This document shows, piece after piece, positions 45,630 through 55,312 of a DNA stretch of 64,000 nt. The DNA lies in the NCBI RefSeq assembly GCF_000332155.1, contig NZ_KB235904.1, forward strand, positions 958,946 to 1,022,945, read 5' to 3'. Below the pieces are notes generated by a model. The model had not been told where the DNA came from, did no database searches, and saw only the letters and a program-made list of their open reading frames with translations. The DNA is from Kamptonema formosum PCC 6407. GTDB lineage: Bacteria > Cyanobacteriota > Cyanobacteriia > Cyanobacteriales > Microcoleaceae. Each line of letters starts with the position of its first letter. The first letter of the stretch is position 1. Both the position numbers and the translations under genes were made by a program.

Positions 45630-47018
45630 TTACCTCAGTGGAGAGGTCAAAATAATAGTAGCAAACAAATAAGATACGAAGGCTGCGCTTCCAGAAATCC
45701 CCAAACACAGAAAGCTAACTACTGTTAAAATCATCCCTACTGCTGGCGGCATATAATTCCTTGCAATAAACAAAGTCATTCCAACTAAACTCAAAATCAC
45801 AACAACAGCCGCGTAACTTACCATCCAAACCTTCTCTCGCCCTGGGGGATAAGCAATTGTTACCGCCACTGGTATTAGTGGTACACTAAGGGCAAGAGCA
45901 GATAAAACTGTTAACTTTCTCGCTTCCATATTTGATAAAACTTCAGCACCTATAGTCCCCGAAGTGCAGTAGCAAGTGAAAGCAAAAATAATACCACATA
46001 CAAAGCTAGCTTTTATCAACTCGGTTGAAGGGGTCGCCAATTTCTCGGAGGAGTTAAACTGCAAAACCAAGGTAAATACTAAAGGAAAGACTATACTTAA
46101 CAAGCAGTATCCAAATGAAATTACTGGTAGCCACCTGGGAAAGATACTGTTAATAGGAAAAATTGCAAAAATCAATTCCCCAATCACAATTGTCAAGAAA
46201 AAATACGCAACTATCCGACCTATTTTTGTAGTGATACTCAACCAACGATATGTCAAGTATCTGCGTTTGTAAACTTCAACTACACCCAATTTAGCATTTT
46301 CTAATTGGGGATCAATTCTGAGAGCTGCCATAAAGTGTTGTAATGCTGCTTCATTTCGCTCTTCATCCAGCACAAACCATCCCAAACTACTAAGTGCACT
46401 AGGATTTTCAGGATCGTTGAGCAGTGCGGATTTAACATTAGCTCTCGCTTGCTGCTTGCGACCTAATTCGGACAGAATTGCTGTGCGGATATTAAGGGAT
46501 TCTGGATGTTGGGGGTTTATTCTTAAACCTCGTTCAACTGTTTCTAAAGCTTTCAAGTAGCAATCCCTATAAGGTCTTTTGCCTGTAAATAAATCACTAA
46601 CAGTCATAGTCTCTAGACTTTTTTCCCAGCGTTCAGCTCTCTGTATGTGCAGAATTGCTAAGAAACAAAAGTAATCAGCATTTTCCGGCTCTAATCGGAT
46701 TGCCTCAGCAATTGCTAATTCTGATTTCTGCAATTGTTTAACATCATTTAAAGTCCGGCGGTACTCTCTATAAAGCCTGAGAGCAACGCTTGCCTGTACG
46801 TAGTGAGCATAGGAATAATCCGGGGCGACATGAATCGCTAAATCGGCTTCTTTGACAGCAGCTTCATATTGCCGAAATTCAATTAAGCACAAACTTAGCC
46901 AAGCATGAGCTAGCGAATTTTCGGGGTCAGTTGCTAACTCTTCGCGCAGTTCCTTTTCTGCCAACTCGTAGCGAGATTGTTGGAGTAAAATCTCGGCTCG
47001 TTCTAGATGTACGCCCAT
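45630..47018 (-). CDS. TPR-repeat membrane protein, partner of the TPR-AAA ATPase
   Basis: Protein of 462 residues from the chosen start. At least six TPR-like helical pairs cover about residues 1-265 (RAEILLQQSRYELAEKELREELATDPEN and several DPENxxA-type turns), followed by about six or seven hydrophobic segments (about 280-460), including IVAYFFLTIVIGELIFAIFPI and VWMVSYAAVVVILSLVGMTLFIA. I start at ATG 47018 because the upstream gene's stop codon shares it (TAATG); the longer open frame upstream lies inside that gene. No known family. The TPR part should face the cytosol and present the AAA ATPase, or its clients, at the membrane. Confidence 0.7.
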   Translation of the reverse strand: MGVHLERAEILLQQSRYELAEKELREELATDPENSLAHAWLSLCLIEFRQYEAAVKEADLAIHVAPDYSYAHYVQASVALRLYREYRRTLNDVKQLQKSELAIAEAIRLEPENADYFCFLAILHIQRAERWEKSLETMTVSDLFTGKRPYRDCYLKALETVERGLRINPQHPESLNIRTAILSELGRKQQARANVKSALLNDPENPSALSSLGWFVLDEERNEAALQHFMAALRIDPQLENAKLGVVEVYKRRYLTYRWLSITTKIGRIVAYFFLTIVIGELIFAIFPINSIFPRWLPVISFGYCLLSIVFPLVFTLVLQFNSSEKLATPSTELIKASFVCGIIFAFTCYCTSGTIGAEVLSNMEARKLTVLSALALSVPLIPVAVTIAYPPGREKVWMVSYAAVVVILSLVGMTLFIARNYMPPAVGMILTVVSFLCLGISGSAAFVSYLFATIILTSPLR

Positions 47019-48352
47019 TATAGTTTTAAGTATTTGAGAATATCGTCGTAGACACCGCCTTGATTTGAGTATAAGGCATAGTTGCGAGCAGTAGCAAACC
47101 ATTCTTGTGCGGAGGGTTTGATTGTGTCTGCCGCCGCTGCCAAGTCTTTTGTAGTCAGAGGTTTGGGGATACCTTGTTTCATCGCTTCCTGCAATTTTTT
47201 CTCCACTGCTAAATCAAGAATTGCTTTCAAATCTGCACCTGAAAAATGTTCAGTTTTTTTACTCAAATAATCGAAGTCAATGTCTTGAATTGGCTTGCCG
47301 CGACACAGCAACCGCAAGATAACTGCCCTCGCTTGAAGGTCTGGCGGCGGTACGAAAAGAATGCGATCAAAACGCCCCGGTCTGCGGAAAGCTGAGTCTA
47401 AAAACCAAGGGCCATTTGTCGCAGCTAATATTAAAATACCTTCGTTAGAAGTTTGAGAGCCATCTAATTCGGCAAGGAATTGGTTAATAATTTGGCGGTT
47501 CCCCGCTTGGCGCATATCAGTGCGTTTTGCTGCTAGCGCATCCACTTCATCAAAGAAAAGTACGCAAGGTCGATCTCGCCGCGCTTGCTGAAAGATTTCA
47601 TGCAGGTTTTTCTCGCTATTTCCAATCCACATATCTAGGACATCATTAATGCCAATTGAGATGAATTTGGATTGAATTTCTCCAGCGGTAGCTCTAGCGA
47701 GATATGTTTTGCCGCAACCGGGAGGGCCGTAGAGCAAAACTCCGCCGCCTATAGATTTGCCGTAGGCTTGATAAATTTCTGGGTTGGTTAAGGGATAGAT
47801 AATTTTGAGGCGAATTTCTTCTTTAATTGTTTCCATTCCGCCCACATCTTTGAAGGTAATTGTAGGTTTTTCGTGGGATGTTTCTAGGGGAGAGGCTGTA
47901 TCTTCTAAGAAGTTGCGATCGCTACCTGCATTCTGTAAACCGTCTCTCAAGACAAAGCCTAGTCTCTCAGCCAATTCTGGGTCATTAACCGCAGGGTCAG
48001 CCTCAACTGCTTTGCGGTATTGCTTCGTTGCAAGTCCGACCTCGCCAGTGCTTAGCAGGATGCGAGTATATAATAGATACACGCTAGCTCGATTTTCGGA
48101 ACTTTTGAGTAGGTCTTCGACAATTACCACCGCTTGAGCACTCTTGCCTTGCTGATAGAAAGCGCGGGCTAGACCGAATTTAAGTTGGTGGGTAGACGGT
48201 GCGATCGCCAGCGCCAATCTATACTCTGTCTCAGCTTCCTCAAATTGTCCCAGCCCTAAAAGAGTATCTGCAAGGTGCTGGCGTAGGGGTACGTTGTCGG
48301 GAGAAAATTGGAGGGCAGCACGGAGTGCCTGAAGCGTTTCTTTGGTACTCAT
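47018..48352 (-). CDS. TPR-AAA ATPase (p97/Vps4-like AAA core)
   Basis: Protein of 444 residues. An N-terminal TPR region (about 1-135, QHLADTLLGLGQFEEAETEYRLALAIAP and similar) is joined to a single AAA domain (about 165-420): Walker A GPPGCGKT at 209-216, Walker B FFDE at 266-269, sensor 1 N313, and the arginine-finger SRRPGRFD region with R323/R324 and R327. All AAA motifs are intact, so an active hexamer is likely. Its stop codon overlaps the start of the TPR membrane protein (TAATG), indicating coupled translation and a joint complex. The substrate is unknown; unfoldase or membrane-remodelling roles are possible. Confidence 0.85.
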   Translation of the reverse strand: MSTKETLQALRAALQFSPDNVPLRQHLADTLLGLGQFEEAETEYRLALAIAPSTHQLKFGLARAFYQQGKSAQAVVIVEDLLKSSENRASVYLLYTRILLSTGEVGLATKQYRKAVEADPAVNDPELAERLGFVLRDGLQNAGSDRNFLEDTASPLETSHEKPTITFKDVGGMETIKEEIRLKIIYPLTNPEIYQAYGKSIGGGVLLYGPPGCGKTYLARATAGEIQSKFISIGINDVLDMWIGNSEKNLHEIFQQARRDRPCVLFFDEVDALAAKRTDMRQAGNRQIINQFLAELDGSQTSNEGILILAATNGPWFLDSAFRRPGRFDRILFVPPPDLQARAVILRLLCRGKPIQDIDFDYLSKKTEHFSGADLKAILDLAVEKKLQEAMKQGIPKPLTTKDLAAAADTIKPSAQEWFATARNYALYSNQGGVYDDILKYLKL

Positions 48353-48701
48353 AAATACGCAGATAATTAGCTTTGATTCTAATTAATTTAATTAAAACCT
48401 AGAAGCGAATCTTCTACGTAGATGAACATAAATAAACACTATAACTTGTAGGGTGGGCGCTCGCCGCAACAAAACTTGTAACTCATAGCTATAGATAGTT
48501 GTCGGCGATCGCCCTTACGTTTAATTGCATCTTGATTATTTTTCTACAACTCAACTATTGACAACTTTCGATATTTATAGTATAGAAACCCAGTAATCGT
48601 GCCAAATCTATCCGAGGTGAGATGCGATCGCCTCTGTACCGAAGCCAAAAGGTTACAATTAAAAACAAATTAGCATTTCATAACATTACGGTTTCGTTAA
48701 A
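48353..48701. repeat. gap upstream of ribBA with a 70-bp inverted repeat
   Basis: The element at 48448-48517 begins GTAGGGTGGGCGCTCGCCG and ends CGGCGATCGCCCTTAC; a related copy is at 63215-63287. The rest is AT-rich and gene-free. No FMN riboswitch consensus is recognised before ribBA. Confidence 0.6.
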
Positions 48702-50492
48702 TTGAACTCCTCTGTGCAGCCCAACAACAACTCCACTCAACCCTTTGAATTTGACTCAATAGATGCCGCCCTAGCGGAACTCAAGGCCGGACGCGCCCTA
48801 GTAGTAGTCGATGACGAACACCGCGAAAACGAAGGCGATGTCATTTGTGCTGCCCAATTCGCCACCCCAGACATGATTAACTTCATGGCAGTTCAGGCGC
48901 GGGGATTGATTTGTCTAGCATTGACTGGCGATCGCCTCGACCAACTCGACCTCCCCCTGATGGTCAGCAAAAACACCGACAGCAATCAAACCGCCTTCAC
49001 CGTCAGCATCGATGCCGTTAGCAACGTCACCACAGGCATCTCCGCCGAAGACCGAGCTCGCACCATCCAAATCGCCATCAACCCCACCACCAAACCAGAA
49101 GAACTGCGTCGTCCCGGTCATATTTTCCCCCTCAGAGCAAAAGAAGGCGGCGTATTAAAACGCGCCGGTCACACCGAAGCATCAGTTGACTTACCAAGAC
49201 TCGCAGGACTATACCCCGCAGGCGTTCTCTGCGAAATTCAAAACCCCGACGGTTCGATGGCCAGATTGCCAGAATTAATCGAATACGCCAAAACCCACCA
49301 GCTCAAAATTATCAGCATTGCCGATTTAATCAGCTATCGCCTCAAACACGATCGCTTTGTCCGCCGCGAAACCGTCGCCAAATTGCCCACTCAATTCGGC
49401 GATTTCATGATTTACGCTTACCGCGACCTTCAGGACAATACCGAGCACGTCGCCATAGTCAAAGGCGACCTCGCGGATTTCCAAGATAAACCAGTCATGG
49501 TGCGCGTCCATTCCGAATGCCTGACCGGAGATGCCTTGGGTTCTCTGCGCTGCGACTGCCGAATGCAGTTACAAGCGGCCTTGAAAATGATTGAAAATGC
49601 CGGATCGGGCGTAATAGTTTACTTACGGCAAGAAGGCAGAGGAATTGGTCTGGTCAACAAATTAAAAGCTTACTCCCTGCAAGACATTGGCTTTGATACC
49701 GTCGAGGCAAACGAACGCTTAGGCTTTCCCGCCGACCTGCGAAATTACGGCGTGGGGGCGCAAATGCTCAACGATTTAGGTGTCAAAAAGATCCGCTTGA
49801 TTACCAACAATCCCCGCAAAATTGCTGGTTTAAAAGGTTATGGAATTGAAGTTAGCGATCGCGTTCCCCTACTGATCGAAGCCACAGACTACAATTCCAT
49901 GTATTTGGCCACAAAAGCCGAAAAACTCGGCCACCTACTGTTACAGACCTATTTAGTCACAGTAGCAATTGAAATGAAGGAAGAAGGAACAGGGAAGAAG
50001 GAAGAAGGAAGAGAGAGGAAAGAAGAAGCAGAAGCAGGAGAACTAGAATTCCTCGCCTCCAGTCCTCAAATCCCAATTTACGATCGCTACGATCGCTTAG
50101 AGAAACTGCGGGCGATCGCGAAAAGCCATGACTTAATCTTGCAAGAAGAAGCTAGACCAGTCGCGATCGCCCTCTTCGGCCAAGCCTCCTTAATCGTACA
50201 TCTAGGCTTCGATCAAGCCGGACTTGCGGCCCCCCACTGGTACTCCGAACCCAACCACCCTTACATAAATGCGATCGCCCAAATTCTCGACGAAATCGCC
50301 ACCACCTGGCCCCAACTGCAAAAATTGGAATTCATGGTATCCTCCGGTGCCGATCCCCTCAAAACCTTACAGGTAAAATTAGACAGGCAAACCTTTCCCC
50401 TCCCTGTTCTCCCTTCCTCAATGGCAGCACACCTGCAATCTCAAGTAATATACAGTTTCACCAATATCAAAACTCACGAGTCAGAAACTTGA
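48702..50492 (+). CDS. ribBA: bifunctional DHBP synthase/GTP cyclohydrolase II
   Basis: Riboflavin-pathway enzyme of 596 residues. The N-terminal 3,4-dihydroxy-2-butanone-4-phosphate synthase has [10 protein letters not shown] and [19 protein letters not shown]; the C-terminal GTP cyclohydrolase II has the zinc cysteines in [17 protein letters not shown] and the [12 protein letters not shown] loop, to about residue 420. A roughly 25-residue Lys/Glu/Gly tract ([19 protein letters not shown]), encoded by purine-rich repeats, links to a 150-residue extension ending at HESET. The start is TTG 48702 or GTG 48714; neither has an obvious ribosome site. Confidence 0.95.
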   Translation: MNSSVQPNNNSTQPFEFDSIDAALAELKAGRALVVVDDEHRENEGDVICAAQFATPDMINFMAVQARGLICLALTGDRLDQLDLPLMVSKNTDSNQTAFTVSIDAVSNVTTGISAEDRARTIQIAINPTTKPEELRRPGHIFPLRAKEGGVLKRAGHTEASVDLPRLAGLYPAGVLCEIQNPDGSMARLPELIEYAKTHQLKIISIADLISYRLKHDRFVRRETVAKLPTQFGDFMIYAYRDLQDNTEHVAIVKGDLADFQDKPVMVRVHSECLTGDALGSLRCDCRMQLQAALKMIENAGSGVIVYLRQEGRGIGLVNKLKAYSLQDIGFDTVEANERLGFPADLRNYGVGAQMLNDLGVKKIRLITNNPRKIAGLKGYGIEVSDRVPLLIEATDYNSMYLATKAEKLGHLLLQTYLVTVAIEMKEEGTGKKEEGRERKEEAEAGELEFLASSPQIPIYDRYDRLEKLRAIAKSHDLILQEEARPVAIALFGQASLIVHLGFDQAGLAAPHWYSEPNHPYINAIAQILDEIATTWPQLQKLEFMVSSGADPLKTLQVKLDRQTFPLPVLPSSMAAHLQSQVIYSFTNIKTHESET

Positions 50493-50722
50493 AACCCATT
50501 CAACCCAGTCAGCACTTAGAAACCTATTGTCTGAAAACAATTTACCAGAGAAAAGCCAATGAATATCTCCTAACTCCAGATAATACGCTGCGCCAAAAAG
50601 GCAAACGGCGTATGGGCAGGAACCCAGAGAATATTCAATTATCTCTCTGGGATATTGAGAGAGAAATCTCGCTCAGAATCCCATCCCCTTTAGGGTTGGG
50701 AGTGTCAATTCAAGGGACTTAG
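50489..50722 (+). CDS. small hypothetical protein
   Basis: ORF of 77 residues overlapping the ribBA stop by 4 bp (TTGA), starting [20 protein letters not shown], basic in its middle ([14 protein letters not shown]). It ends 4 bp before the pentapeptide gene. No family is recognised. It may be a real coupled gene or just an open frame in the gap. Confidence 0.4.
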   Translation: MKPIQPSQHLETYCLKTIYQRKANEYLLTPDNTLRQKGKRRMGRNPENIQLSLWDIEREISLRIPSPLGLGVSIQGT

Positions 50723-50726
50723 TGAC

Positions 50727-52163
50727 ATGGAATTGAACGTTGGTGACTTTCTCAACCGCCTCGATCTCAGAGGACAAGAACTCAAAGGTACTAACCTCGC
50801 GGGTGCGGAACTCCGGGGAGCCAACATGAGGGGAACCGACCTCAGAGACACTAACTTCAACAATGCTAGCCTCAAATATGCAGACCTGATCGAAGCAGAC
50901 TTGAGCCGAGCCAATCTCAGCGGAGCAGACTTATCCGAATCATTCATGAATTTGGCTAACCTCACCGAAGCAGACTTGAGGGGAGCCTGTCTCAAAGAAG
51001 CAACTCTTGTAGGAGCAGAGCTAACAGGAGCTAACCTCCAGCAAGCAAGTCTAATTATGGCCAACTTAGTTGGAGCCAACTTAGATAAAGCCAACTTAGC
51101 CGGAGCCAACCTCAGCGGCGCAGATTTTCGGGGAGCCCAATTGAGCGGTGCAATTTTGGAGAAAGCTGTTTACAATAACCGCACCATTTTCCCCCAAGAT
51201 ATTAACCCCACTGAAGCAGGAGCTTTCTTGCTTGCTCCCAGCGTCTCGCTACCAGGACTAAATCTCAGCAAAGTCGATCTGACCGGTGCTGATTTGAAAG
51301 GAGCTGACTTAAGGAGAGCAAGTTTAATTAGAGCCAACTTATTTGGCGCAAAACTCGATAGAGCAAATTTATCTGGAGCCAACCTCAGCGGCGCAGATTT
51401 AAGAGAAGCAAGTTTAATTGCCACCATTTTAGAAAAAGCTGTTTATAATAATCGAACTTTATTTTCTGAAGGTATTGACCCCAGTTTTGCTGGAGCCTAC
51501 TTAATCGCTCCCAATGTTTCTCTGCAAGGGGTAAATTTAGTTGGTGCTGATTTAAGCGGTGCTGATTTAAGCGGTGCTGATTTAAGCGGTGCTAACTTAA
51601 GCGGTGCCAATATGACAAAAGTAGATCTTAGCAAAGCTAACTTGAAAAAAGCTTACCTTAAAGGTACAAACTTAGAGAGTACAGATTTAAGAGGAGCGAA
51701 TTTTACGGGTGCGATTTTACATCAGGTAAATTTGAGCGCTGCTGACATTAGAGAAGTAGATTTTACTAGAGCAGACCTCAGCGGTGGTAATTTGAGCGAG
51801 GCAGATTTGAGAGGTTCTGACTTGACAGGAGCGAGTTTGCTTCATGTAAACTTGAGTGCAGCAGATTTGAGAGGCGCTGACTTGACTAGAGCTGACCTCA
51901 CCGGCGCAAATTTAAGCGGTGCTGACCTCAGAAAAGCTGAGTTGATGAGAGTAAATATGGAGGGTGCTGATTTGAGTGAGGTAGATTTAACTGAGGCTAA
52001 TTTATTTCGAGTTAATCTCAGAGGCGTTAATCTCAAAGGTGCAAATTTGAAGGGTGCAAAGTTGAAGGGAGTATTTTTGACGGATGCTTATTTGAGTGAA
52101 ACTGATATGACAGATGTGGCTCTTAGTCAAACATTTTTTGAGCTACCAAATTCTATAGAATAA
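50727..52163 (+). CDS. pentapeptide-repeat protein
   Basis: Protein of 478 residues made of A(D/N)LXX repeats throughout (ANLSGADLSEADLRGANL type), interrupted twice by similar short loops (SGAILEKAVYNNRTIFPQDI and TILEKAVYNNRTLFSEGI) that mark internal duplications. It should fold as a right-handed beta-helix. Pentapeptide proteins have varied roles (gyrase protection, scaffolding, thylakoid-associated); none can be assigned. It has no signal peptide or membrane segment. Confidence 0.93.
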   Translation: MELNVGDFLNRLDLRGQELKGTNLAGAELRGANMRGTDLRDTNFNNASLKYADLIEADLSRANLSGADLSESFMNLANLTEADLRGACLKEATLVGAELTGANLQQASLIMANLVGANLDKANLAGANLSGADFRGAQLSGAILEKAVYNNRTIFPQDINPTEAGAFLLAPSVSLPGLNLSKVDLTGADLKGADLRRASLIRANLFGAKLDRANLSGANLSGADLREASLIATILEKAVYNNRTLFSEGIDPSFAGAYLIAPNVSLQGVNLVGADLSGADLSGADLSGANLSGANMTKVDLSKANLKKAYLKGTNLESTDLRGANFTGAILHQVNLSAADIREVDFTRADLSGGNLSEADLRGSDLTGASLLHVNLSAADLRGADLTRADLTGANLSGADLRKAELMRVNMEGADLSEVDLTEANLFRVNLRGVNLKGANLKGAKLKGVFLTDAYLSETDMTDVALSQTFFELPNSIE

Positions 52164-52254
52164 TTTTGTTAGTTGTTAACTGTTAACTGTTAACTGTTGG
52201 TAATTTATGATATTATTACAAATAATCTATGATGTAATTGTGAATAATATTTGG

Positions 52255-52391
52255 TGTCATTGCGAGCGCAGCGAAGCAATCGCAAAGACTTGAGATTGCT
52301 TCGCTGCGCTCGCAATGACGGAAATCTGGTCAATCACCAATCACCAATTACCAATTACCAATTACCAATTACCAATTACCAATTAGCATTT
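52255..52391. repeat. CATTGCGAGCG hairpin and heptad repeats before the HerA-like gene
   Basis: A long hairpin at 52255-52319 (TGTCATTGCGAGCGCAGCG and complement) relates to the inner part of the 44094 element with compensating changes. It is followed by AATTACC/AATCACC heptads at about 52327-52390. Translation of this segment is open and had to be excluded when choosing the start of the next gene. Confidence 0.85.
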
Positions 52392-52394
52392 AAA

Positions 52395-54125
52395 ATGGAT
52401 AAACCTTTAGGTTCAGTTATTCAAGGTTCCCTCAGCAAGGGATTAGAAGTGCGGCTACATCCTGATGTTTCCGTAGAAGAAATGAGAGTAGGCAAATTTT
52501 TAGTAGTCCGAGGAGTGCGATCGCACTTTTTTTGTATGCTGACTGATGTATCATTAGGAACATCTAGCGATCGCATTCTAGCCAACCCGCCTCACCCCAA
52601 CGATGATTTTATGCAGGCCGTTCTCGCTGGCAGTAGCACTTATGGCACAATTGAATTATCGCCGATGTTGATGTTGACTGCGGAACGAGAAAAACAGCAG
52701 GCGATTTTTCCTCCTAATGTCAGTAACAGCAAGCAAAGAAAGTCCAATAATTCTAGTTTGTCTTCAATGGAAGTGCAATCTAGTGCTGATATTGAACTAC
52801 TGCCTGTAAAAACAATTCCTAGCCATTTTTCTCAAGTTTTTGACGCGACAGAGGGCGATTTTAGGGCAGTCTTTGGCTGGGAAGACGATCCCACCCGCCG
52901 CAATTTTGCCATCGGCCAACCGATTGATATGGAAGTTGATGTTTGCCTCGATTTAGATCGGTTTGTAGAACGCAGTAATGGAATTTTTGGCAAGTCAGGA
53001 ACCGGAAAATCTTTTTTAACTCGCTTGCTTTTATCGGGGATAATTCGCAAAAAAGCCGCAGTTAATCTGATTTTTGATATGCACTCTGAGTATGGCTGGG
53101 AAGCGGTTTCGGAAGGGAAGCAATTTAGCACAGTTAAAGGTTTACGGCAGTTATTTCCCAGCCAAATTGAGATTTATACTCTCGATCCTGAAGCTACAAA
53201 ACGCAGGGGTGTTCGGGATGCAATGGAACTTTATTTGAGTTACGATCAAATAGAAGTTGAAGATATTTCTCTCGTGCAGCGCGAGTTAAATCTTTCGGAA
53301 GCAAGTATAGAAAATGCCATCATTCTGCGGAATGAGTTAGGCAATTCGTGGATTAACAAGTTGCTGGCAATGACTAATGAAGATATCCAAATGTTCTGCG
53401 AAGAAAAACGGGGTAATAAGTCTTCGATTATGGCGTTACAGCGAAAACTCGAACGGTTAAACGATCTAAAATATATTCGCAATCGTTCTAATCATAATTA
53501 TGTCGGGCAAATTTTGCAATCTTTAGATGCGGGTAAGAATGTGGTGATTGAGTTTGGCTCTCATTCGGATATGCTATCTTATATGTTAGCCGCGAATGTG
53601 ATTACTCGCAGAATTCACCAGTCCTATGTGAAGAAAGCAGACAATTTTTTAAGAAGCAAAAATCCCTGCGATCGCCCGCAACCTTTAGTGATTACAATTG
53701 AGGAAGCTCACCGTTTTCTCGACCCGGCTATTGTCCGTTCCACTATTTTTGGTACAATTGCTAGGGAGATGCGGAAATATTTTGTCACCCTATTAGTTGT
53801 AGATCAAAGGCCTTCGGGAATTGACGCTGAGGTAATGTCACAAGTTGGTACGCGGATTACTGCTTTGCTGAATGATGATAAGGATATTGATGCAATTTTT
53901 ACCGGAGTTTCTGGGGGGCAAAGTTTACGATCGGTTCTCTCTAAGTTAGATTCTAAACAGCAAGCTTTAGTTTTAGGTCACGCTGTACCGATGCCAGTTG
54001 TGGTGCAAACTCGTCCTTATGATGAGAAGTTTTATCGGGAAATTGGGGATGTTGATTGGGAAGATATGACCGATAATGATGTGTTTGAGGAGGCGGAGTC
54101 TGCGTTGGCTGATTTAGGATTTTAG
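52395..54125 (+). CDS. HerA/DUF87-like ATPase
   Basis: P-loop ATPase of 576 residues from the chosen ATG. An N-terminal beta-rich domain of HAS-barrel type (about 1-150) precedes an ATPase core with Walker A FGKSGTGKS, a long helical insertion (about 300-410) and Walker B VITIEEAHRFL, followed by a TRITALLN-type sensor region. The frame is open 48 codons upstream, but those residues are translated repeat sequence, so MDKPLGSVI is the real start. HerA-type ATPases pump DNA or act with nucleases; no NurA or other nuclease partner is adjacent. The function is open. Confidence 0.85.
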   Translation: MDKPLGSVIQGSLSKGLEVRLHPDVSVEEMRVGKFLVVRGVRSHFFCMLTDVSLGTSSDRILANPPHPNDDFMQAVLAGSSTYGTIELSPMLMLTAEREKQQAIFPPNVSNSKQRKSNNSSLSSMEVQSSADIELLPVKTIPSHFSQVFDATEGDFRAVFGWEDDPTRRNFAIGQPIDMEVDVCLDLDRFVERSNGIFGKSGTGKSFLTRLLLSGIIRKKAAVNLIFDMHSEYGWEAVSEGKQFSTVKGLRQLFPSQIEIYTLDPEATKRRGVRDAMELYLSYDQIEVEDISLVQRELNLSEASIENAIILRNELGNSWINKLLAMTNEDIQMFCEEKRGNKSSIMALQRKLERLNDLKYIRNRSNHNYVGQILQSLDAGKNVVIEFGSHSDMLSYMLAANVITRRIHQSYVKKADNFLRSKNPCDRPQPLVITIEEAHRFLDPAIVRSTIFGTIAREMRKYFVTLLVVDQRPSGIDAEVMSQVGTRITALLNDDKDIDAIFTGVSGGQSLRSVLSKLDSKQQALVLGHAVPMPVVVQTRPYDEKFYREIGDVDWEDMTDNDVFEEAESALADLGF

Positions 54126-54276
54126 CGCGAATGGAATTCGCTGTATAGCAACCACCACAACGGTTAGGACATTTTCAATCAAACCATTTCTAGTATTGCA
54201 TTTTCCTCCTGCCTCCTGCTATACAAGCAATTTCCGCCTAAGCCTAAAGCAGGCTTTCCTCCTAGAAAATGGGAAA

Positions 54277-55080
54277 CTAAGGCAATACTCTAATTCCCCC
54301 TCGACAAACCAACTCACCGGGATGCAGAATTAATTCTTCAAGGTCAACTTCTGACCCTAAATCCAATTTAAAACTATCTAGATTTCTACTATTTAATCCT
54401 TGCGAAATCTCCACTTCTGGTTGTTCAAATAGTAACTCGCGACCACTTGCCAAACCCAAACCAGTCCGCAGTAAAAAAGCTATTATTTGACCATTATTTA
54501 ACAAAATTCCTGCCTTTAATATTAGCTTGCCCGCCTCAATTTTAATCTGCGGATTTTGCAAATTTAATCCCTGCTGAAGATCGCCGACATCTACCGGCAA
54601 AAGCGGCAACAAAAAATCACTTAAAGCCTTAGCGAGTAAAGGTGCTGAAAGTGAAGTATTCAAATCAGCTTCATTTAACCTGGCAATACCGACAACTGGG
54701 ATTGGTTCTAACAACCTTAGCGGTTTACCTTTAATCACTTGACCTAAATTGATGCGGATACCAGTACCGACAAGGGAAATATCAGTCAAGTGCAATCCTT
54801 GATATACAGCACCTTTAGCCGCGATCGCCACTTTCGGAACTGTACCGCCCAAAATTTGGCGATCGCTACCCGAAATCTCCACAGATAACTCCTTTACCTG
54901 AGAAACCTGCGATCTCAACAGCAATTGCACGGCTGGAGACAATACCGCACTGACAATTCTGCTACCTTTACCCCCTAGAGATTCCTCAGACAATAAAGCG
55001 CGAGCGCCATTCCCCAATTCATTAACTTCACCAGCACCATCACCCGATTGGGGAGAATCAAAACCCATAGCCATAGCCAA
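54277..55080 (-). CDS. DUF2993 (LmeA-like) protein
   Basis: Cyanobacterial DUF2993 protein of 267 residues. The typical core is SRIVSAVLSPAVQLLLRSQVSQVKELSVEISG, then KGAVYQGLHLTDISLVGTGIRINLGQVIKGKPL and a later segment with NPQIKIEAGKLILKAG. It resembles proteins with a BPI/LolA-like lipid-binding fold. No signal peptide is visible, so a cytosolic or membrane-peripheral role is more likely. Exact function unknown. The start could also be the Met four codons later (55068). Confidence 0.75.
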   Translation of the reverse strand: MAMAMGFDSPQSGDGAGEVNELGNGARALLSEESLGGKGSRIVSAVLSPAVQLLLRSQVSQVKELSVEISGSDRQILGGTVPKVAIAAKGAVYQGLHLTDISLVGTGIRINLGQVIKGKPLRLLEPIPVVGIARLNEADLNTSLSAPLLAKALSDFLLPLLPVDVGDLQQGLNLQNPQIKIEAGKLILKAGILLNNGQIIAFLLRTGLGLASGRELLFEQPEVEISQGLNSRNLDSFKLDLGSEVDLEELILHPGELVCRGGIRVLP

Positions 55081-55139
55081 CTTCAGAACTTATACCAATT
55101 TAATGTGAAGTTGCACTTTATTAAACACCCGATTTTGAG

Positions 55140-55312
55140 GGGCTAGGGGGGAAGAAGGGGCTAGGGGCTAGGGGAAGAAGGGGCTAGGGGCTACGATGCT
55201 CAGGGCTAGGGGAAGAAGGGAAAGAGAATAAAAGTAAGGGCTTCGCTGCGATCGCGCTTGCCGAACCATTCGCTCAATTTAGAATCTCCTAATGGTCTTG
55301 GCGGTTGCTATA
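55140..55312. repeat. composite dispersed repeat, copy 2
   Basis: CTAGGGG units, then GGCTTCGCTGCG, GCCGAACC, TTTAGAATCTCCTAA and CGGTTGCTATA in the same order as at 38255. Fills much of the 439-bp gap between the DUF2993 and rluB genes. Confidence 0.75.

Noticed and set aside
48353-48701. FMN riboswitch before ribBA
   Set aside because: The conserved FMN (RFN) core is not seen.
52251-52394. N-terminal extension of the HerA-like protein
   Set aside because: The extra 48 residues are translated CATTGCGAGCG hairpin and heptad repeats; family homology begins at 52395.
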